From the NCBI RefSeq assembly GCF_018780625.1, contig NZ_JADMJK010000011.1, forward strand, positions 1-46,866: 46,866 nucleotides of DNA. The letters are read 5' to 3'. Positions within the stretch are counted from its first letter, which is position 1. Every line of letters begins with the position of its first letter. Source of the DNA: Polaromonas sp. Lineage in GTDB: Bacteria > Pseudomonadota > Gammaproteobacteria > Burkholderiales > Burkholderiaceae_C. Under the pieces are notes generated by a model that searched no databases, had not been told where the DNA came from, and worked only from the letters and a program-made list of their open reading frames with translations. Position numbers and translations under genes: made by a program. Below are positions 1 to 12,991 of this stretch, one piece after another.

Positions 1-4006
<4,006 letters not shown>

Positions 4007-4185
4007 GGAGGCTGTCTTTCCTGAAGAGGTCAAACATTCTAGGAGTCTGGCGCGCGGGGCATGCCGGACGCGCGGATTGACCCCGGCGACGCCAGCCTTT
4101 GCCGGTCATTGTGGTTTCCCCCAACTCGTCACACTGCCCCGTTCGTGGTTAACTACCCGCCTATTTAAAAACCAAAGGAAATTCC

Positions 4186-5298
4186 ATGAAAAGCCCAGGC
4201 CAGTGGTGCGCAGCGATTCTGATCGCCGTTTTGAGCCAAGCCAGCCACGCCCAGATTTTGATTGGACAAACCGCGGGTATCACCGGCGCCGTGAGCGCTG
4301 GGGTGAAGGAAACCACGGATGGCGCCCGACTTTTCCTGGATTCCATCAACGCCAAAGGCGGCCTGGGCGGGCAAAAGATCGAACTGGTTTCACTGGACGA
4401 CAAGTTCGACCCCAAGCTGGCGGCAGAGAACGCGCGCAAGCTGATTGAAGAGCAAAACGTGCTGGCCATGTTCCTGACACGCGGCACGCCGCACACCGAA
4501 GCCATCATTCCCCTGCTGGACAAGCACGGGGTGCCGCTGGTGGGCCCGTCCACCGGCGCCATGGTGCTGCACCAGCCGGTGCAAAAACACATCTTCAATG
4601 TGCGGGCCACTTACCAGCGGGAAGCTGAAAAAGCCGTGACCCACCTGGTCTCCATGGGCATCACCCGGATCGGCATTGTGTATGCCGATGACAGCTTTGG
4701 CAGCGATGGCGTGGTCGGCGCCCAGAAAGGCCTGGCAACGGCCAAGCTGCAAGCCGTGGCGCTGGAGAAATTCAACCGGTCCAAGCCCGACTTTGGCCCG
4801 ATCGCCCCCAAAGTGTTCCAGTCCAATGCGCAGGCCGTTGTCCTGGTGGCGTCCGGGCAAGCGGTGGTCGATGGCGTGAAAGCCTTTCGCGCTGCCGGCT
4901 CCAACGCCCAGTTTGTGACGCTGTCCAACAATGCGTCGGGCGGCTTCATCAAAAGTCTGGGCGACAACGCGCGCGGCGTGATCGTCACCCAGGTCTTTCC
5001 TTACGAACGCTCGATTTCCAACCCCTTGGTCAAGCAAGCCCTGGAACTGGCCAAGGCCAAGGGCATCAACGAGTTGAGCCCGGCCATGATTGAAGGCTTT
5101 GCGGCCGCCAAGGTGCTGGTGGAAGGCCTGCAACGCGCCGGCGCCAAACCCACCCGCGAAAAACTGCAGGCTGCGCTGGAAGGCATTCGCAAACTCGACA
5201 TAGGCGGACTGGAAGTGACCTACGGCCCCAACGACCACACCGGCCTGGATTTTGCCGACCTGTCGATCATTGGCACCGACGGGAAGTTCAAGCGCTAA
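4186..5298 (+). CDS. ABC transporter periplasmic substrate-binding protein (branched-chain amino acid type)
   Basis: 370 aa. An N-terminal signal peptide (hydrophobic stretch ending SQASHA-Q) precedes a type I periplasmic-binding fold of the LivJ/LivK class (Peripla_BP_6): ILIGQTAGITGAVSAG at the start, LVGPSTGAMVLHQ near residue 120, and GIVYADDSFGSDG near residue 165. Such proteins bind amino acids, amides, urea or aromatic acids and hand them to an ABC permease. No permease or ATPase gene lies nearby, so it is an orphan receptor here and its ligand cannot be read from context. The start is supported by AAAGGAAA about 7 nt upstream. It is transcribed divergently from uvrA across a 179-bp spacer. 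Confidence 0.88.
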   Translation: MKSPGQWCAAILIAVLSQASHAQILIGQTAGITGAVSAGVKETTDGARLFLDSINAKGGLGGQKIELVSLDDKFDPKLAAENARKLIEEQNVLAMFLTRGTPHTEAIIPLLDKHGVPLVGPSTGAMVLHQPVQKHIFNVRATYQREAEKAVTHLVSMGITRIGIVYADDSFGSDGVVGAQKGLATAKLQAVALEKFNRSKPDFGPIAPKVFQSNAQAVVLVASGQAVVDGVKAFRAAGSNAQFVTLSNNASGGFIKSLGDNARGVIVTQVFPYERSISNPLVKQALELAKAKGINELSPAMIEGFAAAKVLVEGLQRAGAKPTREKLQAALEGIRKLDIGGLEVTYGPNDHTGLDFADLSIIGTDGKFKR

Positions 5299-5388
5299 AA
5301 ACCGGCGGGCGCTCAGCGCCCGTCATGGCGAGCCTCTAGTTCCGTTCCAGAACTGCACACGCCCCATGAACCGGTGCAATCTCTTTCT

Positions 5389-5530
5389 GTCATTGCGAAC
5401 GACGCGCGGCAATCCATGACTGCGCTTTTCCAGCGATGGATCGCCGCGCTTCGCTCGCGATGACGGATCAGGGGCGGTTCATGGAAAGCAAAGCGCGGCA
5501 ATTGCCGCACTACGTTCGCGGTGACGAATC
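5389..5530. repeat. Dispersed palindromic repeat cluster (two inverted arms plus a third partial copy)
   Basis: Arms at 5389-5418 and 5435-5464 are inverted relative to each other and match at about 25 of 30 positions. They contain the recurrent GTCATTGCGA and GGCAATCCATG words of a repeat often seen between bacterial genes. A third, more degenerate copy, in the orientation of the second arm, spans about 5501-5530 and overlaps the 3' end of the minus-strand thioredoxin-fold gene, supplying its last codons and stop. The element fills most of the 211-bp gap after the binding-protein gene at 4186-5298. Confidence 0.8.
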
Positions 5531-6229
5531 GGGGCGCACCCTGGCCACGCCCGGCGAAATTCCGCCAGCGCCTTGCCAGCCAGGCCCGGCAAACCAGTCG
5601 CTGCCCAGCAGGTACTCGCGCAGCATGGGCAGCGCGTCCAATCCCCAAAACAGTTTTCCGTCCACTGCAAACGTGGGCACGCCAAACACACCCTGCGCCA
5701 CCGCGTCCTCGGTATTGCGGGTCAGTTGCGCCTTGACCGCGTCGCCATGCCGGTCGCGCCGGGGTGACAGCTGCTGCGCCAGCGCGTCCAGCCGCTGCGG
5801 GTCGGTGGCCTCGGCGCCGCCGCGCCAGACATGGTGAAAAATCTGCTCGCACACATAGCGGTTGGGCGTGGCTGGCGCATGTTCGGGGCTGCAGGCCAGC
5901 GCCAGCCGCAGCAAATGCAAGGGATTGAACGGGTGGCTGGCCGGCAACTGCAGCGCAATGCCCCGGCTGTGCGCCAACCACAGCACCTGGCGGTAAGTCC
6001 AGTCGCGCTTGGGGGCAATTTCAGCCGGGCCCAGTTGGCCATGGTGCTTGAGCAGGCCGGCAAACAGCACCGGCATGTAACTGACCCGGTAGCTGACCCC
6101 CGTCAACGCTTGCGGCAGCAGCTCGAACGCCAGATAGGCGTAGGGCGAGATGAAGTCGAGGTAGACCGTGATGTGCCTGAGTTCACTGGCCGCCTCTTTG
6201 GCCGGCCCGGCGGTGTCAGATGGTTTCAT
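5510..6229 (-). CDS. DsbA-family / 2-hydroxychromene-2-carboxylate isomerase-like protein
   Basis: 239 aa. The start at 6229 (MKPSDTAG) is chosen because AAGGAG lies 9 nt upstream; the same frame is open further 5' but without coding character. The fold is that of the DsbA/HCCA-isomerase family: YLDFISPYAYLAFE near residue 25 (with Ser where DsbA has its CxxC, as in HCCA isomerases), a helical insert, and GVFGVPTFAVDGKLFWG (cis-Pro loop) near residue 190. HCCA isomerases use glutathione to isomerise naphthalene-pathway intermediates, but many homologues have unknown substrates. No naphthalene genes are adjacent. The C-terminal tail (roughly the last 6-10 residues) is encoded by the dispersed repeat and is probably not ancestral. 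Confidence 0.85.
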   Translation of the reverse strand: MKPSDTAGPAKEAASELRHITVYLDFISPYAYLAFELLPQALTGVSYRVSYMPVLFAGLLKHHGQLGPAEIAPKRDWTYRQVLWLAHSRGIALQLPASHPFNPLHLLRLALACSPEHAPATPNRYVCEQIFHHVWRGGAEATDPQRLDALAQQLSPRRDRHGDAVKAQLTRNTEDAVAQGVFGVPTFAVDGKLFWGLDALPMLREYLLGSDWFAGPGWQGAGGISPGVARVRPDSSPRT

Positions 6230-6395
6230 GTGCGCAGTCTCCTTGGTTCTGTTCTGCGCTGAGCATAGCGGCAAGGCGGGCAGCAGGTGCCCAGCCCTGT
6301 ATTGATCAGGCGCAAGCCCGACGCGTCGCAACCGGCCCGGGCTTGCGCCACAATGACTTTGCCTGTTGTCCATCCCTTTTTGCCTGCTGCCCGCC

Positions 6396-8249
6396 ATGAC
6401 ACAAAACACCGCCGCTCTGCCTCTTGATGTGTTGTCGCGCCACCGCGTGTTCGGGCTGCTGCCCGAACACGCGCGTGCCGCCCTGGCCAGCCAGTGCAAT
6501 TGGACCTGCGTTGCGGCTGGCGCCGAGGTGCTGGCGCCAGGCCAGTGGCCGGACCAGCTGGCGCTGATTGCCAGCGGCGCCGTCAGCCTGCAAGACCCCG
6601 ACCTGGGCTGGGCGGTTGCGCTGCAGGCGGGCGAATGCTTTGGCGCTGGCATCACGCCGGCGCACCAGCAGGCGGCCTGGCAGGCGGTGGCCGTTTCCGA
6701 CACCGCACTGGCCCTGCTGCCGACCGACGCGCTGAAGGCGATGTGCGCGGCCAACCCGCAGCTGGCGGTGTTCTTTCCGTCGCTGCCCGCCGTTGACCGG
6801 GCTGCGCCAGAAGATACGGGCACGGCACTCAACCTGCTGTCGGCGCCAATTCGCACCCTCGTCAAGCGCGAACCCATCACCCTGCTGCCCACCGAGTCGA
6901 TTCGCGCGGCGGCCGAACTGATGCGCGCGCAGCACGTGTCGTCGGTGCTGCTGGTTGAGCAGGGCCGCCTGATCGGACTGGTGACCGACCGCGACCTGCG
7001 CAACCGCGTCGTGGCCGAGGGGCTGGCCCTTGACAGACCGGTGGCCGACATTGCCACGCTGGCGCCGCTGACGCTGGACGCCGGCAGCCCCGCCTTCGAG
7101 GCGCTGCTGCTCATGGCGCGCCACAACATCCACCATGTGCCGGTGATGGACGGCCAGCGCCTGGCCGGCATGATTACCGCCACCGACCTGGCCGAGCAGC
7201 ACAGCACCTCGGCCGTCTACCTGGCGGGCGACATCTACAAGCAAACCACCGTGAAAGGGCTGGCCCGCATCAGCACGCGCATCAAGCGGCTGCAGCAACA
7301 CCTGGCCGGCGCCGGTGCCAGCGCTTACAGCACCGGCCATATCATCACAGCCATCACCGACGCGCTGACGACGCGGCTGATTCACCTGGCCGAAGCGCAG
7401 TTGGGCCCGGCGCCCATTGACTACGTCTGGGTGGCGGCAGGCTCGCAGGCGCGCAGCGAACAGACCGCCAAGTCCGACCAGGACAACTGCATGATCCTGG
7501 ACGACCGTTACGACGAAGCGCTGCACGGCGACTATTTCCGCGCGTTTTCCAGGTTTGTCTGCGACGGCCTCGACGCCTGCGGCTACATCCACTGCCCCGG
7601 CGAGATGATGGCCATGACCGACACCTGGCGCCAGCCGCACCAGCGCTGGGTGCAGTACTTTGCCCAGTGGGTGAACACGCCCGAGCCCAAGGCGTTGATG
7701 CTGACCTGCGTGTTTTTTGACCAGCGCGCCATTCACGGCAAGGCCGAGCTGCTGGACACGCTGCGGCGCGAGGTGCTGCAGCGCACCCGGGGCAACAGCC
7801 TGTTCCTGGCCTACATGGTCAGTAACGCGCTCAAGCACCGCCCGCCGCTGGGCCTGTTTGGCAACCTGTCACTGATTCGCGGCGGCGACAACGACCGCAC
7901 CATCGACCTCAAACACAGCGGCATCGTGCCCATCGTCGACCTGGCGCGGATCTATGCCCTGGCCGGCGGGGAGCCGGCCGTCAACACCTACGACCGGCTG
8001 GAACAGGTGGCGCAGTCCGGCGAGGTGAGCGCGCAAGGCGCGCACGATTTGCGCGACGCGCTGGAGTTTCTGGGCACGCTGCGCATCGCCCACCAGGCAC
8101 GCCAGATCGGACGCGGGCAGGCGCCTGACAACTTTCTGGCGCTGGAGGAACTCTCCAACTTTGAGCGAAGCCACCTGAAGGACGCGTTTTTGGTGGTGCA
8201 GACGCTGCAGGGCGTGCTGGGCCAGCGCTACCAGTCCGGGCGGTTCTGA
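6396..8249 (+). CDS. Cyclic-nucleotide-binding / CBS-pair / DUF294 putative nucleotidyltransferase
   Basis: 617 aa from the ATG at 6396; an in-frame TTG 30 nt upstream is less likely. Domain order: cNMP-binding-like domain (about residues 10-120, starting HRVFGLLPEHARAAL), paired CBS domains (about 145-270, with GLVTDRDLRNRVV and GMITATDLAEQ), then a DUF294 nucleotidyltransferase-like domain with GSQARSEQTAKSDQDN near residue 347, and a helical C-terminal domain (HRPPLGLFGNL). The GS-x(9)-D-x-D pattern is the catalytic signature of the superfamily. CBS pairs usually sense adenylates, suggesting a nucleotide-responsive signalling enzyme in the cytoplasm. In related genomes it is often paired with a DnaQ-like exonuclease gene; none follows here. 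Confidence 0.88.
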   Translation: MTQNTAALPLDVLSRHRVFGLLPEHARAALASQCNWTCVAAGAEVLAPGQWPDQLALIASGAVSLQDPDLGWAVALQAGECFGAGITPAHQQAAWQAVAVSDTALALLPTDALKAMCAANPQLAVFFPSLPAVDRAAPEDTGTALNLLSAPIRTLVKREPITLLPTESIRAAAELMRAQHVSSVLLVEQGRLIGLVTDRDLRNRVVAEGLALDRPVADIATLAPLTLDAGSPAFEALLLMARHNIHHVPVMDGQRLAGMITATDLAEQHSTSAVYLAGDIYKQTTVKGLARISTRIKRLQQHLAGAGASAYSTGHIITAITDALTTRLIHLAEAQLGPAPIDYVWVAAGSQARSEQTAKSDQDNCMILDDRYDEALHGDYFRAFSRFVCDGLDACGYIHCPGEMMAMTDTWRQPHQRWVQYFAQWVNTPEPKALMLTCVFFDQRAIHGKAELLDTLRREVLQRTRGNSLFLAYMVSNALKHRPPLGLFGNLSLIRGGDNDRTIDLKHSGIVPIVDLARIYALAGGEPAVNTYDRLEQVAQSGEVSAQGAHDLRDALEFLGTLRIAHQARQIGRGQAPDNFLALEELSNFERSHLKDAFLVVQTLQGVLGQRYQSGRF

Positions 8250-8325
8250 GTTGCACGCGCGGGAGGTGCTTGAAGCCTCGACATCCTGAAAGTCGCGGCG
8301 CAGTGGGGAGCGGTTGACTCTTCCT

Positions 8326-8361
8326 GGTTGGGCAGGCCGGTCTCGCCCGGCCGGCCCAACC
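8326..8361. terminator. Long hairpin between convergent genes
   Basis: The arms 8326-8340 and 8347-8361 are 15 nt each and pair at 14 of 15 positions around a 6-nt loop (TCTCGC). The hairpin lies between the convergent genes at 6396-8249 (plus) and 8452-8910 (minus) and could stop transcription from both sides. There is no T-tract on either strand, so it is a strong structure but not a classical intrinsic terminator. Confidence 0.45.
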
Positions 8362-8451
8362 ACGCAAAACCCACCCAGCACCCAAAAAGTGCCGAACGTG
8401 AAGTCACGCGACCGCGCACCCCGCCGAAATCAAGACCCCTGCGTATGCCCG

Positions 8452-8910
8452 TCAGTCAGGCCGAAGCAAGGCCTCATCAATACGCGCCTTTAACTCAGGC
8501 CCCTCATAGCGGGTCAAATCCCCTGCAATGGAGCGCCTCACCGCCTTCTCAGCAGCATGGCTCAAACACGGCCTGAGCTCACCCAGCATCGGGCTGGAGG
8601 CCACCAGCACCAGCGCATTGCACTTTTGCGCAGCAACCCCTTCGTTGAGGTAATCCGCGAGTTCCCGGGCAAAGCTGGCACGCTCTTTGGCGTGGGCTTC
8701 GGTTTTGGGTTCAAACTGCGTGCCCGCGTGTCCGGTGCGGCCGTGGCCCTTGCCCGCAGCGCCCGTCAGGTCGCCCCCGCTGGCTTGCCCCGTGAGGCTG
8801 GCCTGCGGGTGCACAAAGTCAATCAGTTCGGTGAGGGAATGGTCCGCGGCATGCCGCTCGAAGCAGCGGGCGCGCTCGGCATTGGCGACCAGAATCCATG
8901 TGTTTTCCAT
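8452..8910 (-). CDS. Host attachment protein family (AtsA-like, Host_attach)
   Basis: 152 aa. It begins MENTWILVANAERARCFE, the typical opening of the family first described as required for Agrobacterium attachment to plant cells, and carries the conserved KERASFARELADYLNEG (middle) and LVLVASSPMLGELR segments; the fold resembles eRF1 domain 1. The molecular function is unsettled, and members occur widely in non-plant bacteria. AAGGAG lies 7 nt before the start. It sits 24 bp downstream of the groEL paralogue in the same direction and probably shares its transcript. Confidence 0.85.
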   Translation of the reverse strand: MENTWILVANAERARCFERHAADHSLTELIDFVHPQASLTGQASGGDLTGAAGKGHGRTGHAGTQFEPKTEAHAKERASFARELADYLNEGVAAQKCNALVLVASSPMLGELRPCLSHAAEKAVRRSIAGDLTRYEGPELKARIDEALLRPD

Positions 8911-8934
8911 CCTGTTGCTCCTTGTGGGAATCTG

Positions 8935-10569
8935 TTAAAACAAGGGCGCGCCGCCCTCTGGATTCAGCGCGCCCCCCTCGGTCGGCGGCTTGGGCGCCGT
9001 GGCAATCATGCAGTCGGTGGTCAGAATCAGGCTGGCGATGGAGGCTGCGTTTTGCAGCGCCAGCCGGGTCACTTTGGCCGGGTCGATCACGCCCATTTGC
9101 AGCAGGTCGCCATAGGTGCGTGTGGCCGCGTTGTAGCCAAAGGCGTGGTCCGGCGATTCGTCAACCCGGTTCAGAATGACCGAAGGCTCGTCCCCCGCAT
9201 TGCTCACGATGCGGCGCAGGGGCTCTTCGAGCGCGCGGGCCACCAGGCGAATGCCCGAGGTTTCATCGAGCGTGCTGCCGGTCAGGTCCGTCAGCGCACG
9301 TCGGGCGCGCAACAAGGCCACGCCGCCCCCGGGCACGATGCCTTCTTCCACCGCGGCGCGGGTCGCATGCAGGGCGTCCTCGACGCGGACCTTGCGCTCT
9401 TTCAGCTCAGTTTCCGTGGCCGCGCCAACCTTGATCAGCGCAACGCCCCCCGACAGCTTGGCCGCGCGCTCGTCGAGTTTTTCACGGTCGTAGTCGCTGC
9501 TGGCCAACGCGCGTTCCTTGCGGATCGCTGCAACCCGCTCCTTGATCGCCTGCGGCTGCCCGGCGCCGCCGATCAGTGTGGTGGCGTCCTTGGTGATCTC
9601 GGCGCGCGTGGCGCGGCCCAGATCCGACAGCTTGACCTTGTCCAGCGTCAGCCCGACCTCGTCGCTGACGACGGTGCCACCCGTGAGCACCGCAATGTCC
9701 TGCAGCATCGCCTTGCGCCTGTCGCCAAAGCCGGGCGCCTTCACAGCGCAGGTTCTGAGGGTGCCGCGCATCGTGTTGATCACCAGCGTTGCCAGCGAAT
9801 CGCTTTCAACGTCTTCCGCGATCACCAGCAAGGGGCGGCCGGACTTGACGATTTCTTCCAGCAGCGGCAACAAGTCCTTGAGCGACGTCAGGCGGCCTTC
9901 GCACAGCAAGAGGGACACCTCTTCCAGCACGGCACTTTGCCGCTCTGCGTTGTTGATGAAATACGGCGACAAAAAGCCCCGGTCAAACTGCAGGCCTTCG
10001 ACCACCTCCAGCACGCTGACCAGCCCGGAGCCGTCCTCGATCGAGATGGCGCCCTCACGCCCCACCTTGTCGATGGCGCTGGCCAGCAGCTCGCCGATGG
10101 AGCGGTCGTTGTTGGCCGAGATCGCCGCGACATGGGCAATCTCCTGGGACGTCGCGCAGGGCTTGGCCATCTTTTTGATTTCCGCCACCACGGTCTCGAT
10201 CGCCAGCTCGATGCCGCGCTTGAGGTCCATCGGATTCATGCCGCCGGCCAGATAGCGCAGGCCCTCCTGGATCATGCCGTGGGCCAGCACCGTGGCGGTG
10301 GTGGTGCCGTCGCCCGCCATTTCACTGGTACGGGCGGCCACTTCGCGCAGCAGTTGCGCACCCATGTTTTCAAACCGGTCTTCAAGCTCTACCGACTTGG
10401 CCACCAGCACGCCTGAATTGACGATTTGCGGCGGGCCAAAGTCGCGCTCCAGGATCACGGTGCGCCCGCGAGGCCCGAGCGTGACCTTGACCGCCTCGGC
10501 CAGCGCATCCACGCCGCGGCGGATCTTGTCCCGGGCCTCGTCGTGAAAAATGAGCTGCTTGGGTTTCAT
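8935..10569 (-). CDS. groEL: GroEL-type 60 kDa chaperonin, divergent paralogue
   Basis: 544 aa, normal GroEL length. Recognisable segments are [14 protein letters not shown] near residue 28, the nucleotide-binding [11 protein letters not shown] near residue 86, [15 protein letters not shown] and DRGFLSPYF near residue 190, and [19 protein letters not shown] near residue 370. Two features set it apart from the main housekeeping GroEL: there is no groES gene next to it, and the C-terminus ends [13 protein letters not shown] instead of the flexible GGM-repeat tail. It is therefore probably a secondary, stress- or condition-specific chaperonin, borrowing GroES from elsewhere or working alone. It is flanked in the same direction by a coiled-coil lipoprotein (17 bp upstream) and the host-attachment gene. 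The ribosome-binding site is weak, suggesting translation coupled to the upstream gene. Confidence 0.92.
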   Translation of the reverse strand: MKPKQLIFHDEARDKIRRGVDALAEAVKVTLGPRGRTVILERDFGPPQIVNSGVLVAKSVELEDRFENMGAQLLREVAARTSEMAGDGTTTATVLAHGMIQEGLRYLAGGMNPMDLKRGIELAIETVVAEIKKMAKPCATSQEIAHVAAISANNDRSIGELLASAIDKVGREGAISIEDGSGLVSVLEVVEGLQFDRGFLSPYFINNAERQSAVLEEVSLLLCEGRLTSLKDLLPLLEEIVKSGRPLLVIAEDVESDSLATLVINTMRGTLRTCAVKAPGFGDRRKAMLQDIAVLTGGTVVSDEVGLTLDKVKLSDLGRATRAEITKDATTLIGGAGQPQAIKERVAAIRKERALASSDYDREKLDERAAKLSGGVALIKVGAATETELKERKVRVEDALHATRAAVEEGIVPGGGVALLRARRALTDLTGSTLDETSGIRLVARALEEPLRRIVSNAGDEPSVILNRVDESPDHAFGYNAATRTYGDLLQMGVIDPAKVTRLALQNAASIASLILTTDCMIATAPKPPTEGGALNPEGGAPLF

Positions 10570-10586
10570 GGCCGGGCCGCCCGGTC

Positions 10587-11006
10587 TCAGGCTGCGTTCT
10601 TGCGAAAGCTTTCAACGCCGCCCTTTAGCTTCTGGAGGGCACTGCTGAAGGCGTCCTTGAACTGGCTCCAGGATTCAACCGTGGCGGCTTTGAGTTCCGC
10701 CAGGCGCTGCTGCGCCGCCCCCAGATCGGCTTCAAGTTTTTGCACCTCCTCGCCCAGTTTGGCCTTGACCTCGGCGCTGGAGGCCTCGGCCTTGGTCTTG
10801 AACTCTGCAATGGTGGCCTTGAGCGCATCCAGCTCTTTTTCAGCCGTTTCGGCGAAGGCCTTGCGCTCGCCCTCTGGCTGGCTGGCCTGCCCGGATGCCG
10901 CAGGGGGTTTTTCAACTTCGGGAAGGGGGGGCTTGATCTTGTCGCAGGCCACCAAGGTGACTGCCACGACAAGAACCGCGCCAATGACGGACAACGAATG
11001 TTTCAT
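10587..11006 (-). CDS. Small coiled-coil lipoprotein
   Basis: 139 aa. A lipoprotein signal ([20 protein letters not shown], lipobox LVAC, predicted lipidated Cys about residue 21) is followed by a Pro-rich spacer and a long Ala/Glu/Lys-rich helix from about residue 48 to the end ([20 protein letters not shown] onward), probably a coiled coil. The Asp after the lipidated Cys would argue for inner-membrane retention under the E. coli +2 rule. A ribosome-binding site (AGAAGGA) precedes the start. It is the first gene of the presumed groEL operon; its function is not recognised. A periplasm-facing lipoprotein co-transcribed with a cytoplasmic chaperonin suggests an envelope-stress unit, but that is inference. 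Confidence 0.75.
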   Translation of the reverse strand: MKHSLSVIGAVLVVAVTLVACDKIKPPLPEVEKPPAASGQASQPEGERKAFAETAEKELDALKATIAEFKTKAEASSAEVKAKLGEEVQKLEADLGAAQQRLAELKAATVESWSQFKDAFSSALQKLKGGVESFRKNAA

Positions 11007-11148
11007 GATGGGTCCTTCTCCCGGGGTGACGAGAACCAGACGGGTTGACCTGCAATCCGCATGGCGACAGCCTGAAATCTAGCCCTGCCCCGACCCAAGC
11101 CATTGCGAAACATCAATTGCCCGCAAATCACCCGCGACTTCAGCAGGC

Positions 11149-12756
11149 TCAGGCCGCAGCAGCCGCCTTCTGGATCGCATCGCGGTGGGCTTGCTGGCTG
11201 ACGTGCCGGCTCTGCCGCTCGGCCCTGGGCTTGGGCGCCCCCGCCGGCAAGGCCGCGCGCTCGGCATTCAGCAGTTCCGCCAGACACAGCGGCCGCCCGC
11301 GCGCGCCGCTGGCGCGGTAATCGGCCAGCAGGGCAGCACGCACGTCATCGTCGTTCAGGCCGCGCACGGCCGTGAGGTGCGCATGCAGCAAATCCACCAG
11401 TTTTTCCAGCGCAAACTCATGCGTCTTGGCCGTCGTGCGCCAGAGCCAGTCGCTGAAATCAAGGAAATGGTTGAAGGCAGAGCCCGGCCCCAGCAGCAGC
11501 GTCAGCCCGCCCGCAAACCGCCCCGAATTGGCGACCATTTCCCAGTAGCGCGCAAAGCGCTGGATGCGCTGCATGGTGGTGAAGTCAATCGTGGAGGTCT
11601 GCAAAATCGTGTACGGCGTTTGCGGGTCGTAGACCATCGCGTAATCCGCGGTGTGCCGGGTGATCGGCGTGCCGCGCAGGCGCTTCAAAATGCCAAACTG
11701 GATCTCGTGCGGCGCCAGGTCATAGAGGCGGTCAAAGCCCTCGGCAAAGCTGTCCAGCGTCTCGCCCGGCAGGCCGAAGATCAGGTCGGCATGCACATGG
11801 GCCTGGCTTTCGCTGACCAGCCAGCGCAGGTTGTCGGCGGTCCTGGCGTTGTCCTGCTTGCGCGAAATGCGCTGCTGCACCTCGGGGTTAAAGCTCTGGA
11901 TGCCGACTTCAAACTGCAGCGAGCCGGCCGGAAACTGCGCAATCAGCGCTTTCAGCCGGTCCGGCAGGCTGTCGGGCACGACTTCAAAATGCACAAACAG
12001 GTCCGGCGCCATCCGGTCCATGAAAAACTGCAGAATGCGCACCGAAAAATCCACCTTCAGGTTGAAGGTGCGGTCGACAAACTTGAAGTTGCGCGCGCCA
12101 CGCCGGTAAAGCGCGTCCATCTCGGCCATGAAGCGGTCCAACTCGAACGCCCAGGCGGTCTTGTCGAGCGAGCTCAGGCAGAACTCGCACTTGAACGGGC
12201 AGCCGCGCGAGGCTTCGACGTAGAGCAGGCGCTTGGCCAGATCCTGGTCCGTGTATTCGTTATAGGGCAAGGCCAGCACCTCCAGCGGCGGCTGTTCGCC
12301 CGCAATGACCTTCATCAGCGGCTGCGGGCCGTCGAGCAGCACGCGGCACAGCTTGGGAAAGCTGACATCGCCCCAGCCGGTGACGACATGGTCGGCCAGC
12401 CGGCAGATTTCCTGTTCGCCGGTTTCAAAGCTGACCTCCGGCCCGCCCAGCACGACCTTGATGTCGGGCCTCAGGGTTTTGAGCAGGCGCACGACCTGCG
12501 TGGTTTCCACCACGTTCCAGATGTAGATGCCCAGGCCGATGACAGCAGGGTTGAGCGCCAGCAGGTCTTCGACAATCTGCACCGGCCGCTGCTGGATCAC
12601 AAACTCGCGCAGCTGCGTGCGCGCGCGCAGCCCGGCGCCGCCATGCAGGTCCATATTGGCCAGCAGGCAGCGCAGACCGAGCGAGGCATGGATGTATTTG
12701 GCGTTGAGGGTGGCCAGGACGATGGCGGGGGAGTCGGTGGCTTGGCGGGAATTCAT
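11149..12756 (-). CDS. B12-binding-domain radical SAM protein with DUF4080
   Basis: 535 aa from the ATG at 12756; the frame is open to 12855 but the conserved part starts at IVLATLNAKYIHASLGLR. The N-terminal cobalamin-binding-like domain (residues about 10-150, LLALNPAVIGLGIYIWNV, VVLGGPEVSFE) is followed by the radical SAM core with the cluster motif RGCPFKCEFC near residue 186, then FKFVDRTFNLK, EVGIQSFN and LIFGLPGET, and a C-terminal DUF4080 region (YWEMVANSGRF). Proteins of this build bind a 4Fe-4S cluster and S-adenosylmethionine and perform radical chemistry, often methylation; the substrate of this subfamily is unknown to me. The gene stands alone, with divergent rhodanese upstream. 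Confidence 0.88.
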   Translation of the reverse strand: MNSRQATDSPAIVLATLNAKYIHASLGLRCLLANMDLHGGAGLRARTQLREFVIQQRPVQIVEDLLALNPAVIGLGIYIWNVVETTQVVRLLKTLRPDIKVVLGGPEVSFETGEQEICRLADHVVTGWGDVSFPKLCRVLLDGPQPLMKVIAGEQPPLEVLALPYNEYTDQDLAKRLLYVEASRGCPFKCEFCLSSLDKTAWAFELDRFMAEMDALYRRGARNFKFVDRTFNLKVDFSVRILQFFMDRMAPDLFVHFEVVPDSLPDRLKALIAQFPAGSLQFEVGIQSFNPEVQQRISRKQDNARTADNLRWLVSESQAHVHADLIFGLPGETLDSFAEGFDRLYDLAPHEIQFGILKRLRGTPITRHTADYAMVYDPQTPYTILQTSTIDFTTMQRIQRFARYWEMVANSGRFAGGLTLLLGPGSAFNHFLDFSDWLWRTTAKTHEFALEKLVDLLHAHLTAVRGLNDDDVRAALLADYRASGARGRPLCLAELLNAERAALPAGAPKPRAERQSRHVSQQAHRDAIQKAAAAA

Positions 12757-12991
12757 GCCCGCATTATCGAACCCTGGTTCGGGCACTGCTTCATCAAAAG
12801 CGCCTGGCGGCGATGGGGGACAATGCAACGGCGTGGCCCGTGGGCGCGCGTTCATGCGTTTTCACGCAGTCTGCGGCGGGAGCAGACATTCATGTGCCGG
12901 GCTCCGCCTGGCACCAGTGACCGACGATGCGAACGCTTACCTGTTCGCTATTTCGCCGCTACTTCACTCAATCAGTCCGACAAGGAGTCAT

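Noticed and set aside
8557..10416. 619-codon plus-strand open frame over groEL
   Set aside because: Shadow of groEL and the host-attachment gene; no recognisable domain and no ribosome-binding site.
12756..12855. Longer N-terminus for the radical SAM protein
   Set aside because: The added 33 residues are Pro/Arg-rich without family similarity; the conserved fold starts just after the ATG at 12756.
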